DNA from: Candidatus Carbonibacillus altaicus
GTDB lineage: Bacteria; Bacillota; Bacilli; Thermicanales; DSM-22653
DNA length: 48,527 nucleotides
Direction of reading: 5' to 3'
NCBI GenBank assembly: GCA_003050645.1
Contig: PEBX01000016.1
Span: forward strand, 1-48,527
The notes under the pieces were generated by a model. It searched no databases and was not told the DNA's origin. It saw nothing but the letters and a program-made list of their open reading frames with translations. Position numbers and translations under genes: made by a program. How positions within the stretch are numbered: the first letter of the stretch is position 1; each line of letters begins with the position of its first letter. This document shows, piece after piece, positions 38,317 to 46,711 of this stretch.

Positions 38317-38442
38317 GCATGATGGAGTATGTATGATGGAACATGCAGTATGGAGTATTCAGTACGGAACTTGCAGTACAGAAAAGGCAGTATAGAGTAT
38401 GCAGTACGGAACATCCAATATGAAACATGCAGTTACGGAGTT
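38317..38442. repeat. Degenerate 14-bp tandem array, nine units, between aspB and dnaD
   Basis: Nine 14-mers in exact register begin at 38317 and repeat every 14 nt to 38442: for example GCATGATGGAGTAT, GCAGTATGGAGTAT, GCAGTATAGAGTAT, GCAGTACGGAACAT and GCAGTTACGGAGTT. The consensus is GCAGTATGGAACAT. The array begins 9 nt after the aspB stop, fills almost the whole gap, and its last unit supplies the CGGAG (38436-38440) that seems to be the dnaD ribosome-binding site. Confidence 0.9.
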
Positions 38443-38450
38443 GAAGCGTT

Positions 38451-39191
38451 TTGGACAGTTTTGACGGACGCTGGTATGAACCGGTATTAGCGTTGCCACT
38501 TACGGTGCTCAAAAACTACAAACGCCTGGGACTTACGGATGTCGGCATGATGCTCATGCTTCAACTATGGGGCATGCGCCTTGAAGGATATGTCCTTCCG
38601 TCGGTTAAAAAACTGAGTGAGCGGATGAGCATGGATGAACGTTCTGTTGCCGATTTGCTTCAGTTTTTACTTGATCATCGTTTCATACGTATTACAAAAA
38701 ACGTCAATGATTACGGACGGCCGTCGGAGGCATATGATCTCACACCTTTTTTTGAAAAGCTGCAAAGTCTCACGGCAACAACGCCTCCCCCTGCCTCCCC
38801 ACGACCCGATGTGAGCAAAACAATTCCGTCGAATGCGCCCGATTCGCCTGGCTCAGAACACACGTTGCAAGGATTAATGCAGCTTTTAGAAAAAAAATTG
38901 GCCCGTCCGCTTTCCCCCATCGACAGTGAGATTGTGCTGAACTGGTTAGATAAAGATGAATATTCCCTGCCGTTGATCGAAGCTGCGCTGGAAGAAGCAC
39001 TTCTGCTGGGTAAGAATTCTATTCGTTACATGGATCGCTTGCTTTTTGAATGGACAAAACGCGGTTTTACCTCGCCGGATGCGTTGCATGAGCCGAGCTC
39101 GGTCTTAAACAGTGTTCAAAGTAAAGATCCCCATAATAAGGTGCAGGAGAGCGAACATTTTCCGCAAGTCAACTGGCTGGAAGATGATTAA
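38451..39191 (+). CDS. dnaD: DnaD-family primosomal replication protein
   Basis: The protein has 246 residues. The N-terminal winged-helix (DnaD N domain) covers about 10-105 (VLKNYKRLGLTDVGMMLML, VKKLSERMSMDERSVADLL). A flexible proline- and serine-rich linker follows, then the DnaB/DnaD helical domain (about 145-215: LMQLLEKKLARPLSPIDSEI, YMDRLLFEW). DnaD helps DnaA/PriA-dependent helicase loading at origins and restart sites. The start is TTG 38451, 10 nt behind CGGAG, so initiation may be weak. The neighbouring ypmB-aspB-dnaD order is ancestral. Confidence 0.85.
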   Translation: MDSFDGRWYEPVLALPLTVLKNYKRLGLTDVGMMLMLQLWGMRLEGYVLPSVKKLSERMSMDERSVADLLQFLLDHRFIRITKNVNDYGRPSEAYDLTPFFEKLQSLTATTPPPASPRPDVSKTIPSNAPDSPGSEHTLQGLMQLLEKKLARPLSPIDSEIVLNWLDKDEYSLPLIEAALEEALLLGKNSIRYMDRLLFEWTKRGFTSPDALHEPSSVLNSVQSKDPHNKVQESEHFPQVNWLEDD

Positions 39192-39207
39192 AAAAAAGGT
39201 GTTTTTT

Positions 39208-39242
39208 TTGGTTTCAGTCGTGTATAATAAAGTTAAACCAAA
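39208..39242 (+). promoter_or_regulatory. -10 box inside an inverted repeat, upstream of the unrecognised gene
   Basis: TATAAT (39223-39228) lies between TTGGTTT (39208-39214) and AAACCAA (39236-39242), perfect 7-bp inverted arms. No strong -35 is seen at 17 nt. This would suit a repressor site covering the -10 region. Confidence 0.5.
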
Positions 39243-39283
39243 TCTTTTTTCGCCTTAAAAACTTTTAGAATTGGGGAGATATG

Positions 39284-40057
39284 ATGGCTAGGCGTTTGGC
39301 CACCGAGTTTGTCAGCATTCAGCTCAAGCTCAAGGGTGGTGCGGTGCCGTCGTTTGTTGCTAAGCTTCGTGAACTCGCTCCCAGTGCTCAGTATCATCTT
39401 TTAAAAAACGGCGAAGGGGAAGTCGGTGTTCACGATAGGTCGTATGTATGTTATTTTCATATTGTAAAACAGGCGGGAAACCAGGCAATCACGGAAGAGA
39501 TGGTTCATGTTTGCGGGCGGGCAAGAGTGTATCACACAAGAGCAGCGCATAACTTTTTAAAGCTCCTGCAGGCTTTTTCGGCAGACTTTGTGGAAAAAAG
39601 AATGTATCCCGGTTTTCGGATTATCAACACGTTTAAAAGCGGTGAACTTTGGAAGATTGAAGAAGAACGTTATGATGAGGCCGAACACCTGATCTATGAG
39701 CGCAAAAAGGCCAACGGTGAGGCGTCTGTCACGTTACCTGGCCAGTCTTATCTACAGAAAGAATCCGTTCAACATGTGCCTTACGGAATAAACAATAAAC
39801 AATCAACCTTTTTCTGTGGAACACCGTCGGCACTGGAAAGAGTGGTGGAAGAAGCCTTTGATATGTGGCGCAGACGACGCATCGATGAACTGCTCGACTT
39901 ACGTCACGCGCTTATGACGAAAAAAACGAGCAATTCAATTGTCTCTTTACCTGAATCGCCTCACTCGGTGGTGACTTCCGCTCGTTCGACGCATACGATC
40001 GGTATTGCCGAGATTGATACCATGTTAAGACTTTTAACGAGAACGTCCAATCATTGA
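39284..40057 (+). CDS. Protein of unknown function, 257 aa
   Basis: I do not recognise this family. The chain is soluble, with no signal peptide or membrane segment. The N-terminal half (FVSIQLKLKGGAVPSFVAKL, GEVGVHDRSYVCYFHIV, FHIVKQAGNQAITEEMVHVC) looks like a mixed alpha/beta domain, followed by a helical stretch (AAHNFLKLLQAFSADFVEKR) and a charged helix near 185-215 (ALERVVEEAFDMWRRRRIDELL, in part). The C-terminus is serine- and threonine-rich. GGGGAG (39273-39278) fits ATG 39284; ATG 39281 is the alternative. It has its own promoter and terminator, and is clearly expressed as a single gene. Confidence 0.75.
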   Translation: MARRLATEFVSIQLKLKGGAVPSFVAKLRELAPSAQYHLLKNGEGEVGVHDRSYVCYFHIVKQAGNQAITEEMVHVCGRARVYHTRAAHNFLKLLQAFSADFVEKRMYPGFRIINTFKSGELWKIEEERYDEAEHLIYERKKANGEASVTLPGQSYLQKESVQHVPYGINNKQSTFFCGTPSALERVVEEAFDMWRRRRIDELLDLRHALMTKKTSNSIVSLPESPHSVVTSARSTHTIGIAEIDTMLRLLTRTSNH

Positions 40058-40114
40058 TTGAATCTATTCAAAAATATCTATAAAAGCAATATGTGTGCAA
40101 AAAAAATGGATTTT

Positions 40115-40138
40115 GAGTCTATCAAAAGACTCTTTTTT
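40115..40138 (+). terminator. Rho-independent terminator after the unknown gene
   Basis: GAGTCT (40115-40120), loop ATCAAA, AGACTC (40127-40132), then six T. It ends the transcript of the 257-residue protein. Confidence 0.88.
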
Positions 40139-40248
40139 ATTGCTTACTGTCTAATTGTCTTTTTGATTGACACAATCTTTATGACTTTGAAACCGCATTC
40201 ATTAAAAGGATACAGCAAAACATGCTCTCTCATTTTAACAAAATTATA

Positions 40249-40277
40249 TTGCACTTTGCGTTTTTTTTGGCTATAAT
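40249..40277 (+). promoter_or_regulatory. SigA promoter for the oligopeptide transporter operon
   Basis: TTGCAC (40249-40254) and TATAAT (40272-40277) are 17 nt apart, a strong match. It would begin a leader of about 425 nt before the substrate-binding protein gene. Confidence 0.85.
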
Positions 40278-40288
40278 GAATCCACGAT

Positions 40289-40337
40289 TGCTTGCCGCAA
40301 ATTTTAATATATGAACTGGTGGCGAGCAGATTTTTTT
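40289..40337 (+). terminator. Early terminator-like hairpin in the transporter leader
   Basis: TGCTTGCC (40289-40296) pairs with GGCGAGCA (40321-40328) over 8 bp with one G-U, loop 24 nt, followed by a T run at 40331-40337. It lies almost at the predicted transcription start. It may cut most transcripts to about 50 nt or be remodelled by a factor. Confidence 0.6.
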
Positions 40338-40573
40338 ATGCAGGGATGATTTGACAAAAAAAGGGGGGAGAAAGAGAAGGTTAAAGTTTAAAAGATTTAC
40401 TTTTTTGGTACGCATCACATGGGTGGTAATACCGAGATACGTTTTCCATTTTTATCTGTTACTAGAGATGATGGAGACGTATGAGGGGTAATTTTTTTGT
40501 TTATGCATTGCTTGTGCTGCGTACATCGCTAAGTCGTCTTGTTAGATGAGGGTGTGTAAGCGCGACGTGAAAA

Positions 40574-40617
40574 GTTGTGGGTGTTTGTTGGTTGTGGGTG
40601 GTTGTGGGTGTTTGTTG
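40574..40617 (+). repeat. G+T-rich tandem repeat in the transporter leader
   Basis: GTTGTGGGTG occurs at 40574-40583, 40591-40600 and 40601-40610, with TTTGTTG following the first and third. The strand is almost free of C and A for 45 nt. With the nearby AGGGTG (40549 region) there are four GGG runs, so a G-quadruplex in the mRNA is possible. The remaining leader (40338-40709) has no gene I can support. Confidence 0.75.
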
Positions 40618-40709
40618 TGAGTAGATTTATATTGATTGAAAGTGGTTCGCAGTCTCTTTTTTTCTTTGTTCTAAAATGAAAGAAAAATGCCACAAAAGGG
40701 GGCGTATCG

Positions 40710-42512
40710 ATGAAAAAGTCACTATACATTTTGTTTAGCCTTTTACTCGTACTTACGCTGGCTCTTGCCGGATGCGGGCAAAAATCGGATAATACGTCTC
40801 AGCCGCAGACCGATACGAACAATCAAGCACAGTCGCCAAATGATAACAACCAAGAAGAAGCGAACGCTCCGGAAGACACTGCGCCGGAGGGCTATGTACG
40901 GGCTACGAATCCTGACGCTGTTCCCGCTGCTGCTAAAGCGCGCACCGATACCATCATCATCGGTATGCACGAACCGAAAGGCGTATTCACACCGTGGTTT
41001 TATAGCACAGCTTATGATAATTATGTGCTAAGCATGGTTTTTGAAGCGCTCGGGCGCGTCGATAAAGATGGAACGACGATTCCAGATCTTGCCACATGGG
41101 AGATCAGCGATGATGGGAAGACGTACACGTTCCATATCGATCCGAATGCGAAGTTCTCCGATGGAACGCCGGTGACTGCAGAAGACGTTGAGTTTTCGTA
41201 CCTCGTCTACCTCGATCCCAACTATGACGGACGTGCAGATATGTCCGTCGCTCAAATCGTCGGTGCGGATGAGTATACGGCGGATAAGGAAGGAAAGATT
41301 ACGAAAGTCGACGGCATCAAAATCATCGATGAGAAAACGATTGCCGTTACCGTTAAAGATGTCAATGCCCTCACTTTAGAGTATCTGACCATAGCTGTTT
41401 TGCCCAAACATTATTACGGGAAAGACTTTAAAAAAGGCGACCTCGAACCGATTAAAAAGCTGAACGAAAAGCCGCTCGGCAGTGGTCCGTACGTGCTCAA
41501 GAAGTTCGTGCCAGCACAAGAAGTCGTCTTTGAGGCGAATCCGAACTACTGGCGGGATACGTCTCCCAGGGTTAAGCCGAAGGTACAAAATGTCATTTTT
41601 AAAGCGACAACGGATGAGACAAATCTGCAGCTTTTACAAACGGGAGAGACGGACTTCGAAGAAGGCATCTCGGTCAATCGCGACAACCTCGACCAAATCG
41701 ACGCCATGGGCTTCCTCGATCGCAGCATGCTTTTGAACAACGGTTACGGTTATATTGCCCTTAATCATCAAAACCCTATCCTCCAAGACGTCAAGGTGCG
41801 TCAAGCACTGATGTACGGGCTTGATCGGGAGTCGGCAGTCTACGCATACTCTCAAGGTCTGGCCAATGTCATCGATGTGCCGATGACCAAGGTGTCCTGG
41901 GGTTATCCGGATGAAGCCGGGCTCATCAACTATAACTATGATCATGACAAAGCCGCTCAACTACTGGATGAAGCGGGTTGGAAAATGGGAGACGACGGTT
42001 ATCGTTATAAAGACGGTCAAAAATTAAAACTGTACTTTACCGCTTCATCGCCGAACCCGGTGAACGATGCCCTCTTACCGATTGCTAAGGAAAACTATAA
42101 AGCGCTTGGTATCGAATTTACAGCGGAACAGATGGAATTTAACGCCATGATCGATAAGATGGAAAAGGGCGAATACGACATGGCCTTCCTAGCCGTCGGT
42201 CTTGGTACAGATCCCGATCCGTATGGACTGTTCCATTCGAATGGCGGCACGAATAAAGAATTCTTCCGTTATTCTGATCCCAAAGTCGATGAGCTCATTG
42301 ATAAAGGCTTGAAAGAACTCGATCGTGACAAACGGAAAGAAATTTATAACGAGCTCTTCCATTACCTGAATGAACAGGTGCCGATTCTGTATATGTATCA
42401 GCGTTACAACATGAACGTGATCAGCTCCCGCCTCGAAGGCTTCGAAGGTGAGATTACACCGTTCTATGACTTTACCAACGCTCTGCCTGGGGTTACGATT
42501 CGTCAGTTCTAA
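40710..42512 (+). CDS. Oligopeptide ABC transporter substrate-binding lipoprotein
   Basis: This 600-residue extracytoplasmic solute-binding protein (SBP family 5, AppA/OppA type) captures peptides for uptake. The signal peptide KKSLYILFSLLLVLTLALAGC ends in lipobox LAGC (Cys22). A low-complexity Asn/Gln/Asp linker (about 25-60) precedes the binding domain. Conserved parts are VFEALGRVDKDGT, HIDPNAKFSDGTPVTAEDV, GSGPYVLKKFVPAQEVVFEANPNYW (in part), VRQALMYGLDRES and DPDPYGLFHSNGG. It is the first gene of the operon. AAAGGGGGCG before ATG 40710 fits. Confidence 0.92.
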   Translation: MKKSLYILFSLLLVLTLALAGCGQKSDNTSQPQTDTNNQAQSPNDNNQEEANAPEDTAPEGYVRATNPDAVPAAAKARTDTIIIGMHEPKGVFTPWFYSTAYDNYVLSMVFEALGRVDKDGTTIPDLATWEISDDGKTYTFHIDPNAKFSDGTPVTAEDVEFSYLVYLDPNYDGRADMSVAQIVGADEYTADKEGKITKVDGIKIIDEKTIAVTVKDVNALTLEYLTIAVLPKHYYGKDFKKGDLEPIKKLNEKPLGSGPYVLKKFVPAQEVVFEANPNYWRDTSPRVKPKVQNVIFKATTDETNLQLLQTGETDFEEGISVNRDNLDQIDAMGFLDRSMLLNNGYGYIALNHQNPILQDVKVRQALMYGLDRESAVYAYSQGLANVIDVPMTKVSWGYPDEAGLINYNYDHDKAAQLLDEAGWKMGDDGYRYKDGQKLKLYFTASSPNPVNDALLPIAKENYKALGIEFTAEQMEFNAMIDKMEKGEYDMAFLAVGLGTDPDPYGLFHSNGGTNKEFFRYSDPKVDELIDKGLKELDRDKRKEIYNELFHYLNEQVPILYMYQRYNMNVISSRLEGFEGEITPFYDFTNALPGVTIRQF

Positions 42513-42591
42513 TCAGTTACCTGGAGTCTATGTAAATATTAAAACATGGTTGTTGAAAGATATAGTTTATGGTTGAGTGCAACAACAACTT

Positions 42592-42632
42592 GCGCAATAT
42601 GCCGGTATCCCGGCATGTTGCGCTCAATTTTT
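42592..42632 (+). terminator. Intra-operon hairpin between binding protein and permease
   Basis: GCGCAATATGCCGG (42592-42605) and CCGGCATGTTGCGC (42610-42623) form a 14-bp stem with one G-U and loop TATC, followed by TCAATTTTT. As a leaky terminator it would leave more binding protein than permease, a common arrangement. Confidence 0.82.
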
Positions 42633-42651
42633 GAGGCGAGGGAGGCTTTCT

Positions 42652-43620
42652 ATGACCCAGTACATTATTCGCCGTCTGATTGAGAGTATTCCTACCATCA
42701 TCGGCGCTTCGATTATCATCTTCCTTGTGTTTACCATGGCCCCCGGCGATTTTATTTCGGCGCAATTCGGCATGGATTCAAAGATGACTCAAGAAAAAAA
42801 AGAAGAACTGAGGGAGCTTTACGGTCTTAACAAACCTTTACCGGAGCGTTACGCCATCTGGATGGGAGAAATCGTCAAGGGGAACTTCGGTGAGTCTTAC
42901 CTGTATAAAAAACCGGTGACGGATGTCATCAATACATTTGTCTGGAATTCATTTATTTTGTCGGCTACGGTCCTTGTCCTGCAGTGGATGGCTGCAGCGC
43001 TCGTTGGTATTGTGGCGGCGATCAAGCAGTATACACTGTATGATCAACTCGTCACCTTGTTTGTCTTTTTAGCCATGTCTTTACCGTCTTTTTTTCTCGG
43101 TCTTTTATTGCTCAAGCTTTTCGCGGTGGACTATCGGATATTCCCGCTCGGTGGCATGTCCTCTACCGGTATTCCGCATGAAGGGTGGGCTTATATCAAA
43201 GATGTCATGTGGCATATGGCCCTTCCTGTGATCACGCTGACCATGCTTTCCATAGGCGGACTGACTCGGTATTTTCGTACGTCTATGCTCGAAGTGATCC
43301 GTCAAGATTACGTGCGAACGGCCTATGCCAAGGGCCTTAAAGATCATGTTGTTATCTTTAAACACGCCTTAAGGAATGCGCTGTTACCGCTTATTACCCT
43401 TTTTGCTCTGGAACTTCCCGGCCTTTTTTCCGGTGCGATTATTACGGAGCGCATCTTTAACTGGCCAGGTATCGGGAAAGTGACTCTCGATGCCATTTTC
43501 CAGCGCGATTATCCGTTGGTCATGGGTTTCACGCTTTTTATCTCGGTTTTAACGATCTTAGGGAACATTCTGGCTGACGTGCTTTACGGGGTTGCTGACC
43601 CGCGCGTCCGGCATCGTTAA
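42652..43620 (+). CDS. Oligopeptide ABC transporter permease (OppB type)
   Basis: This 322-residue inner-membrane subunit has about six transmembrane helices, the first at SIPTIIGASIIIFLVFTMAP. The ATPase-contact EAA-type loop is seen around RNALLPLITLFALELPGLFS, with GAIITERIFNWPGIG following. GAGGGAGG (about 42637-42644) supports ATG 42652; a longer in-frame start at 42577 runs through the hairpin and is rejected. It forms the pore with the next gene. Confidence 0.92.
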   Translation: MTQYIIRRLIESIPTIIGASIIIFLVFTMAPGDFISAQFGMDSKMTQEKKEELRELYGLNKPLPERYAIWMGEIVKGNFGESYLYKKPVTDVINTFVWNSFILSATVLVLQWMAAALVGIVAAIKQYTLYDQLVTLFVFLAMSLPSFFLGLLLLKLFAVDYRIFPLGGMSSTGIPHEGWAYIKDVMWHMALPVITLTMLSIGGLTRYFRTSMLEVIRQDYVRTAYAKGLKDHVVIFKHALRNALLPLITLFALELPGLFSGAIITERIFNWPGIGKVTLDAIFQRDYPLVMGFTLFISVLTILGNILADVLYGVADPRVRHR

Positions 43621-43632
43621 GGAGGGAATAGG

Positions 43633-44565
43633 ATGACTGTTCAGCCAGAAGCATTGAAAAGCTCGGGTCAAAATAGCAAAATGCGTTCCAAAAAAGTTGA
43701 TTCTCCCTGGCGCAGTGCCTTTCGTCGCCTTCTCAAAAATAAGTTTGCTATTACAGCTTTTATCGTGCTCATTTTCATGTTTCTTTTTTCATTTGTCGGA
43801 CCGTATTTCTCGCCTTATAAAGACGCTAAAATTTCTGTGCGTGACCAGTACAAGCCACCCTCTGCTGAACACTGGTTGGGAACAGACCAGCTGGGGCGGG
43901 ATGTGGTGCTTAGGCTAATGGAAGCCGGACAGATCTCACTCTTAGTCGGGCTTGCCGCAACCGGTATTATCGTGTTAATCGGTGTGACGGTCGGACTCCT
44001 TGCCGGTTTTTACGGGGGCTGGATAGACACGATCCTGATGCGTTTTGCCGACATCATGTATGCCATTCCTACCCTTCCTTTATTGATTACGTTTGGTGCA
44101 ATACTTTCCGATTTAAAGTTTCCACCCGATCAGCGCATATACCTTATTATGTTTGTCATCGGTGTGATCAGTTGGATGGGTCTATCTCGTCTCGTTCGCA
44201 GTCAAATTTTAAGTCTAAAGGAACAAGAATTTATGCTGGCCACGGAAGCGTTGGGGCTCTCGGATCGGCGTAAAATTTTCTCGCATCTATTGCCTAATGT
44301 TGTGCCGATCATTATCGTAAGCGGTACGCTCGGTGTAGCTGGGGCCATCTTACTCGAGTCGTCGCTAAGCTTCCTTGGTTTGGGGGTCATTCCGCCAACG
44401 CCTTCCTGGGGTCAGATGTTATCATCTGCTAACAACATGATCGACTTCGCCAAACGCCCGTGGCTGTGGATTCCACCGGGTGTGGCCATTTTGATTACAG
44501 TCGTCTCGATCAATGTCATCGGCGATGGACTTCGGGATGCGCTCGATCCAAAGATGAAAAGGTAG
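43633..44565 (+). CDS. Oligopeptide ABC transporter permease (OppC type)
   Basis: This 310-residue partner permease has a cytoplasmic N-terminus, then SAFRRLLKNKFAITAFIVLI and YKPPSAEHWLGTDQLGRDV of the OppC N domain. About six helices follow. The EAA region reads HLLPNVVPIIIVSGTLGVAG, with ESSLSFLGLGVIPPTPSWG at the end. AAGGAGGG directly after the oppB stop leads to ATG 43633. Confidence 0.92.
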   Translation: MTVQPEALKSSGQNSKMRSKKVDSPWRSAFRRLLKNKFAITAFIVLIFMFLFSFVGPYFSPYKDAKISVRDQYKPPSAEHWLGTDQLGRDVVLRLMEAGQISLLVGLAATGIIVLIGVTVGLLAGFYGGWIDTILMRFADIMYAIPTLPLLITFGAILSDLKFPPDQRIYLIMFVIGVISWMGLSRLVRSQILSLKEQEFMLATEALGLSDRRKIFSHLLPNVVPIIIVSGTLGVAGAILLESSLSFLGLGVIPPTPSWGQMLSSANNMIDFAKRPWLWIPPGVAILITVVSINVIGDGLRDALDPKMKR

Positions 44566-44574
44566 GGTTGATGG

Positions 44575-45558
44575 ATGAGCCAAAAAGCACTGGTAGAATT
44601 TAAAGATTTGCATACGGAGTTTTATACTGAAGCTGGCGTCGTGAAAGCCGTGAGTGGTGTCAGTTTTCAAATCCGACCCGGGGAAACGGTGTGTGTCGTC
44701 GGGGAATCCGGCAGCGGGAAAAGCGTGACAGCCCTGTCCTTGATGCGTCTTCTCGCCAACAATGCTAAAATTGTCAAAGGTGAAATTATTTTTGACGGGC
44801 GCGATGTGCTGAAGTTAAAACCCCATGAGATGCGGCGGCTACGCGGTAATGAAATCGGTATGATATTCCAGGAGCCTATGACATCCTTAAATCCCGTTTT
44901 AACCGTCGGAGAGCAAATCATGGAACCGATTATTGAGCACCGTATGTTCAGTAAGCGGGAAGCACGGAAATATGCCATTGAACTCATCGAAATGGTCGGT
45001 ATTCCGCGCGCGCATGAAATCGTTGATGCGTATCCGCATGAACTTTCCGGTGGGATGCGTCAACGGATCATGATCGCCATTGCTCTAAGTTGTGAGCCAA
45101 AGCTTATCATTGCGGATGAGCCGACTACTGCCTTAGACGTTACCATCCAGGCGCAAATCCTCGATCTTCTGCGGAAGCTTAAGTCCGAGAAAAATGTTGC
45201 CCTCATGCTCATCACCCACGATCTCGGTGTGGTGGCGGAGATGGCAGATTATGTCGTCGTCATGTATGGTGGGCGCGTTGTCGAGGAAGGAAAAGTCATG
45301 GAAGTGTTTAAAAATCCGCGTCATCCATATACCGAAGGCCTTTTGAAGGCCAAACCGATCATCGGTGAGCGCAAAGAGCGCCTGTACACGATCCCCGGTC
45401 AAGTTCCCTCCCCGCTCAATCTCCCCTTATACTGTCATTTTGCCGATCGGTGTCCGTATGTGATGCCTGTGTGCAAAGAACAATACCCGGATACGTTTAT
45501 CGATGCGGATGGGCATAAGGTTGCTTGCTGGTTGCATGCGGAAGGAGCGAGAGCATGA
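44575..45558 (+). CDS. Oligopeptide ABC transporter ATPase (OppD type)
   Basis: This 327-residue ATP-binding subunit has Walker A GESGSGKS, signature [15 protein letters not shown], Walker [13 protein letters not shown] and switch histidine in [10 protein letters not shown]. The C-terminal oligopeptide-transporter domain has the cysteine cluster [14 protein letters not shown] and ends with VACWLHAEG. The start ATG 44575 follows oppC by 9 nt. Its stop overlaps the next gene by 4 nt. Confidence 0.94.
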   Translation: MSQKALVEFKDLHTEFYTEAGVVKAVSGVSFQIRPGETVCVVGESGSGKSVTALSLMRLLANNAKIVKGEIIFDGRDVLKLKPHEMRRLRGNEIGMIFQEPMTSLNPVLTVGEQIMEPIIEHRMFSKREARKYAIELIEMVGIPRAHEIVDAYPHELSGGMRQRIMIAIALSCEPKLIIADEPTTALDVTIQAQILDLLRKLKSEKNVALMLITHDLGVVAEMADYVVVMYGGRVVEEGKVMEVFKNPRHPYTEGLLKAKPIIGERKERLYTIPGQVPSPLNLPLYCHFADRCPYVMPVCKEQYPDTFIDADGHKVACWLHAEGARA

Positions 45559-46523
45559 ACGAAACGCTACTAGAAGTCAGTCATCTCAAAACGTACTTTC
45601 CTATTCGTGCTGGTCTCTTCCGCCGTGTGGTCGGTCATGTGAAAGCAGTAGATGATATTAGTTTTGTTCTGCCAAAAGGACGAACATTGTCTGTTGTGGG
45701 AGAGTCGGGCAGTGGTAAAACGACGGTCGGCCGTACGATTTTACGTCTTACGGATATTACTGACGGTGAAGTGAAGTTTAAAGGTGTAAATATCCACAAA
45801 CTCAAAAAGCATGAACTGAGAAAACTCAGACCAAAGATGCAAATGGTCTTTCAAGATCCATATAGTTCGCTTAATCCACGCATGAAGGTAGGTACAGCGA
45901 TCGGTGAGGCGCTTTTAGAACACGGCCTGGCGACGAAACAGGATGTACGTGAAAAGGTTGAAGGGGCTCTGGTTAAGTCCGGGCTCGAAGCCGTTCATTA
46001 TGATCGCTATCCGCATGAATTTTCCGGTGGGCAGCGGCAGCGGGTAGGGATTGCGCGCGCGCTTGTTTTAAATCCGGAATTTATGATTTTAGATGAACCG
46101 GTATCGGCTCTCGATGTTTCCATTCAGGCGCAAATTTTAAATCTGCTCGTCGACCTCCGTGAACAGATGGGTCTCACTTACCTGTTTATCTCGCACGATT
46201 TATCGGTCGTTGAATATATTAGTGATGATGTGGCGGTTATGTACTTGGGGACGATTGTCGAACATGCCGGTCGTGATGAACTTTTTGATCATCCGCTCCA
46301 TCCGTATACGCAGGCGCTTTTATCCGCTGCTCCGATTCCCGATCCTACGTTAAAGCGGGAGCGCATCATCTTAAAAGGAGATATTCCATCTCCCGCGAAT
46401 CCGCCAAGAGGCTGCCGTTTTCACACGCGCTGCCCGTATGCCGAAGCGCGGTGTCGTGAAGAAGTGCCGCAGCTACGGGATATGGGCGGCGGGCATCTTG
46501 TGGCTTGTCATTTTGCTGGGTAA
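45555..46523 (+). CDS. Oligopeptide ABC transporter ATPase (OppF type)
   Basis: This 322-residue second ATPase has Walker [10 protein letters not shown], signature [15 protein letters not shown], Walker [12 protein letters not shown] and [14 protein letters not shown]. The C-terminal [14 protein letters not shown] matches OppF. ATG 45555 overlaps the oppD stop (ATGA), with GGAG at about 45544-45547. An upstream in-frame start at 45525 lies inside oppD and has no support. It closes the transporter operon; no terminator is evident directly after it. Confidence 0.94.
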   Translation: MNETLLEVSHLKTYFPIRAGLFRRVVGHVKAVDDISFVLPKGRTLSVVGESGSGKTTVGRTILRLTDITDGEVKFKGVNIHKLKKHELRKLRPKMQMVFQDPYSSLNPRMKVGTAIGEALLEHGLATKQDVREKVEGALVKSGLEAVHYDRYPHEFSGGQRQRVGIARALVLNPEFMILDEPVSALDVSIQAQILNLLVDLREQMGLTYLFISHDLSVVEYISDDVAVMYLGTIVEHAGRDELFDHPLHPYTQALLSAAPIPDPTLKRERIILKGDIPSPANPPRGCRFHTRCPYAEARCREEVPQLRDMGGGHLVACHFAG

Positions 46524-46558
46524 ATGATAATACACCAGGAAAAACTTCTTCAACTGTA

Positions 46559-46587
46559 TTGATTTTTTATGCTGAACATGTTAGAGT
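46559..46587 (+). promoter_or_regulatory. Possible promoter of speD
   Basis: TTGATT (46559-46564), 17 nt, TAGAGT (46582-46587) with a TG one base before the -10. The fit is moderate; it would give a leader of about 120 nt. Confidence 0.4.
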
Positions 46588-46640
46588 GATACTTGCGAGC
46601 ATAATAGGAACCAGGTTTCATTCGAGATTGGGGAGAGCCT

Positions 46641-46697
46641 CTTCGTACCCCGGGGGTGAATGACGAAGGTCCTAGCATCGCTACATTACTGCTAGGA
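46641..46697 (+). promoter_or_regulatory. Two-hairpin leader upstream of speD
   Basis: Hairpin 1: CTTCGT (46641-46646) with ACGAAG (46663-46668), enclosing ACCCC/GGGGGT. Hairpin 2: TCCTAGCA (46670-46677) with TGCTAGGA (46690-46697). The AAGGGGG ribosome-binding region begins where hairpin 2 ends. The compact, G-rich arrangement suggests control of translation, possibly by SAM or polyamines. It does not match the S-box, SAM-II or other riboswitch cores I know. Confidence 0.6.
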
Positions 46698-46711
46698 AGG
46701 GGGCCCGAAAG

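Noticed and set aside
22379-38442. Tandem arrays as CRISPR
   Set aside because: Units are contiguous and degenerate, without conserved repeats separated by unique spacers, and there are no cas genes.
40058-40276. 72-codon hydrophobic frame after the unknown gene
   Set aside because: It reads straight through the rho-independent terminator at 40115-40138 and the next promoter; no SD.
40418-40440. T-box-like string GGGTGGTAATACCGAG in the transporter leader
   Set aside because: The core deviates from the T-box consensus, no Stem I motifs are visible upstream, and no terminator/antiterminator pair follows. A peptide transporter is also an uncommon target.
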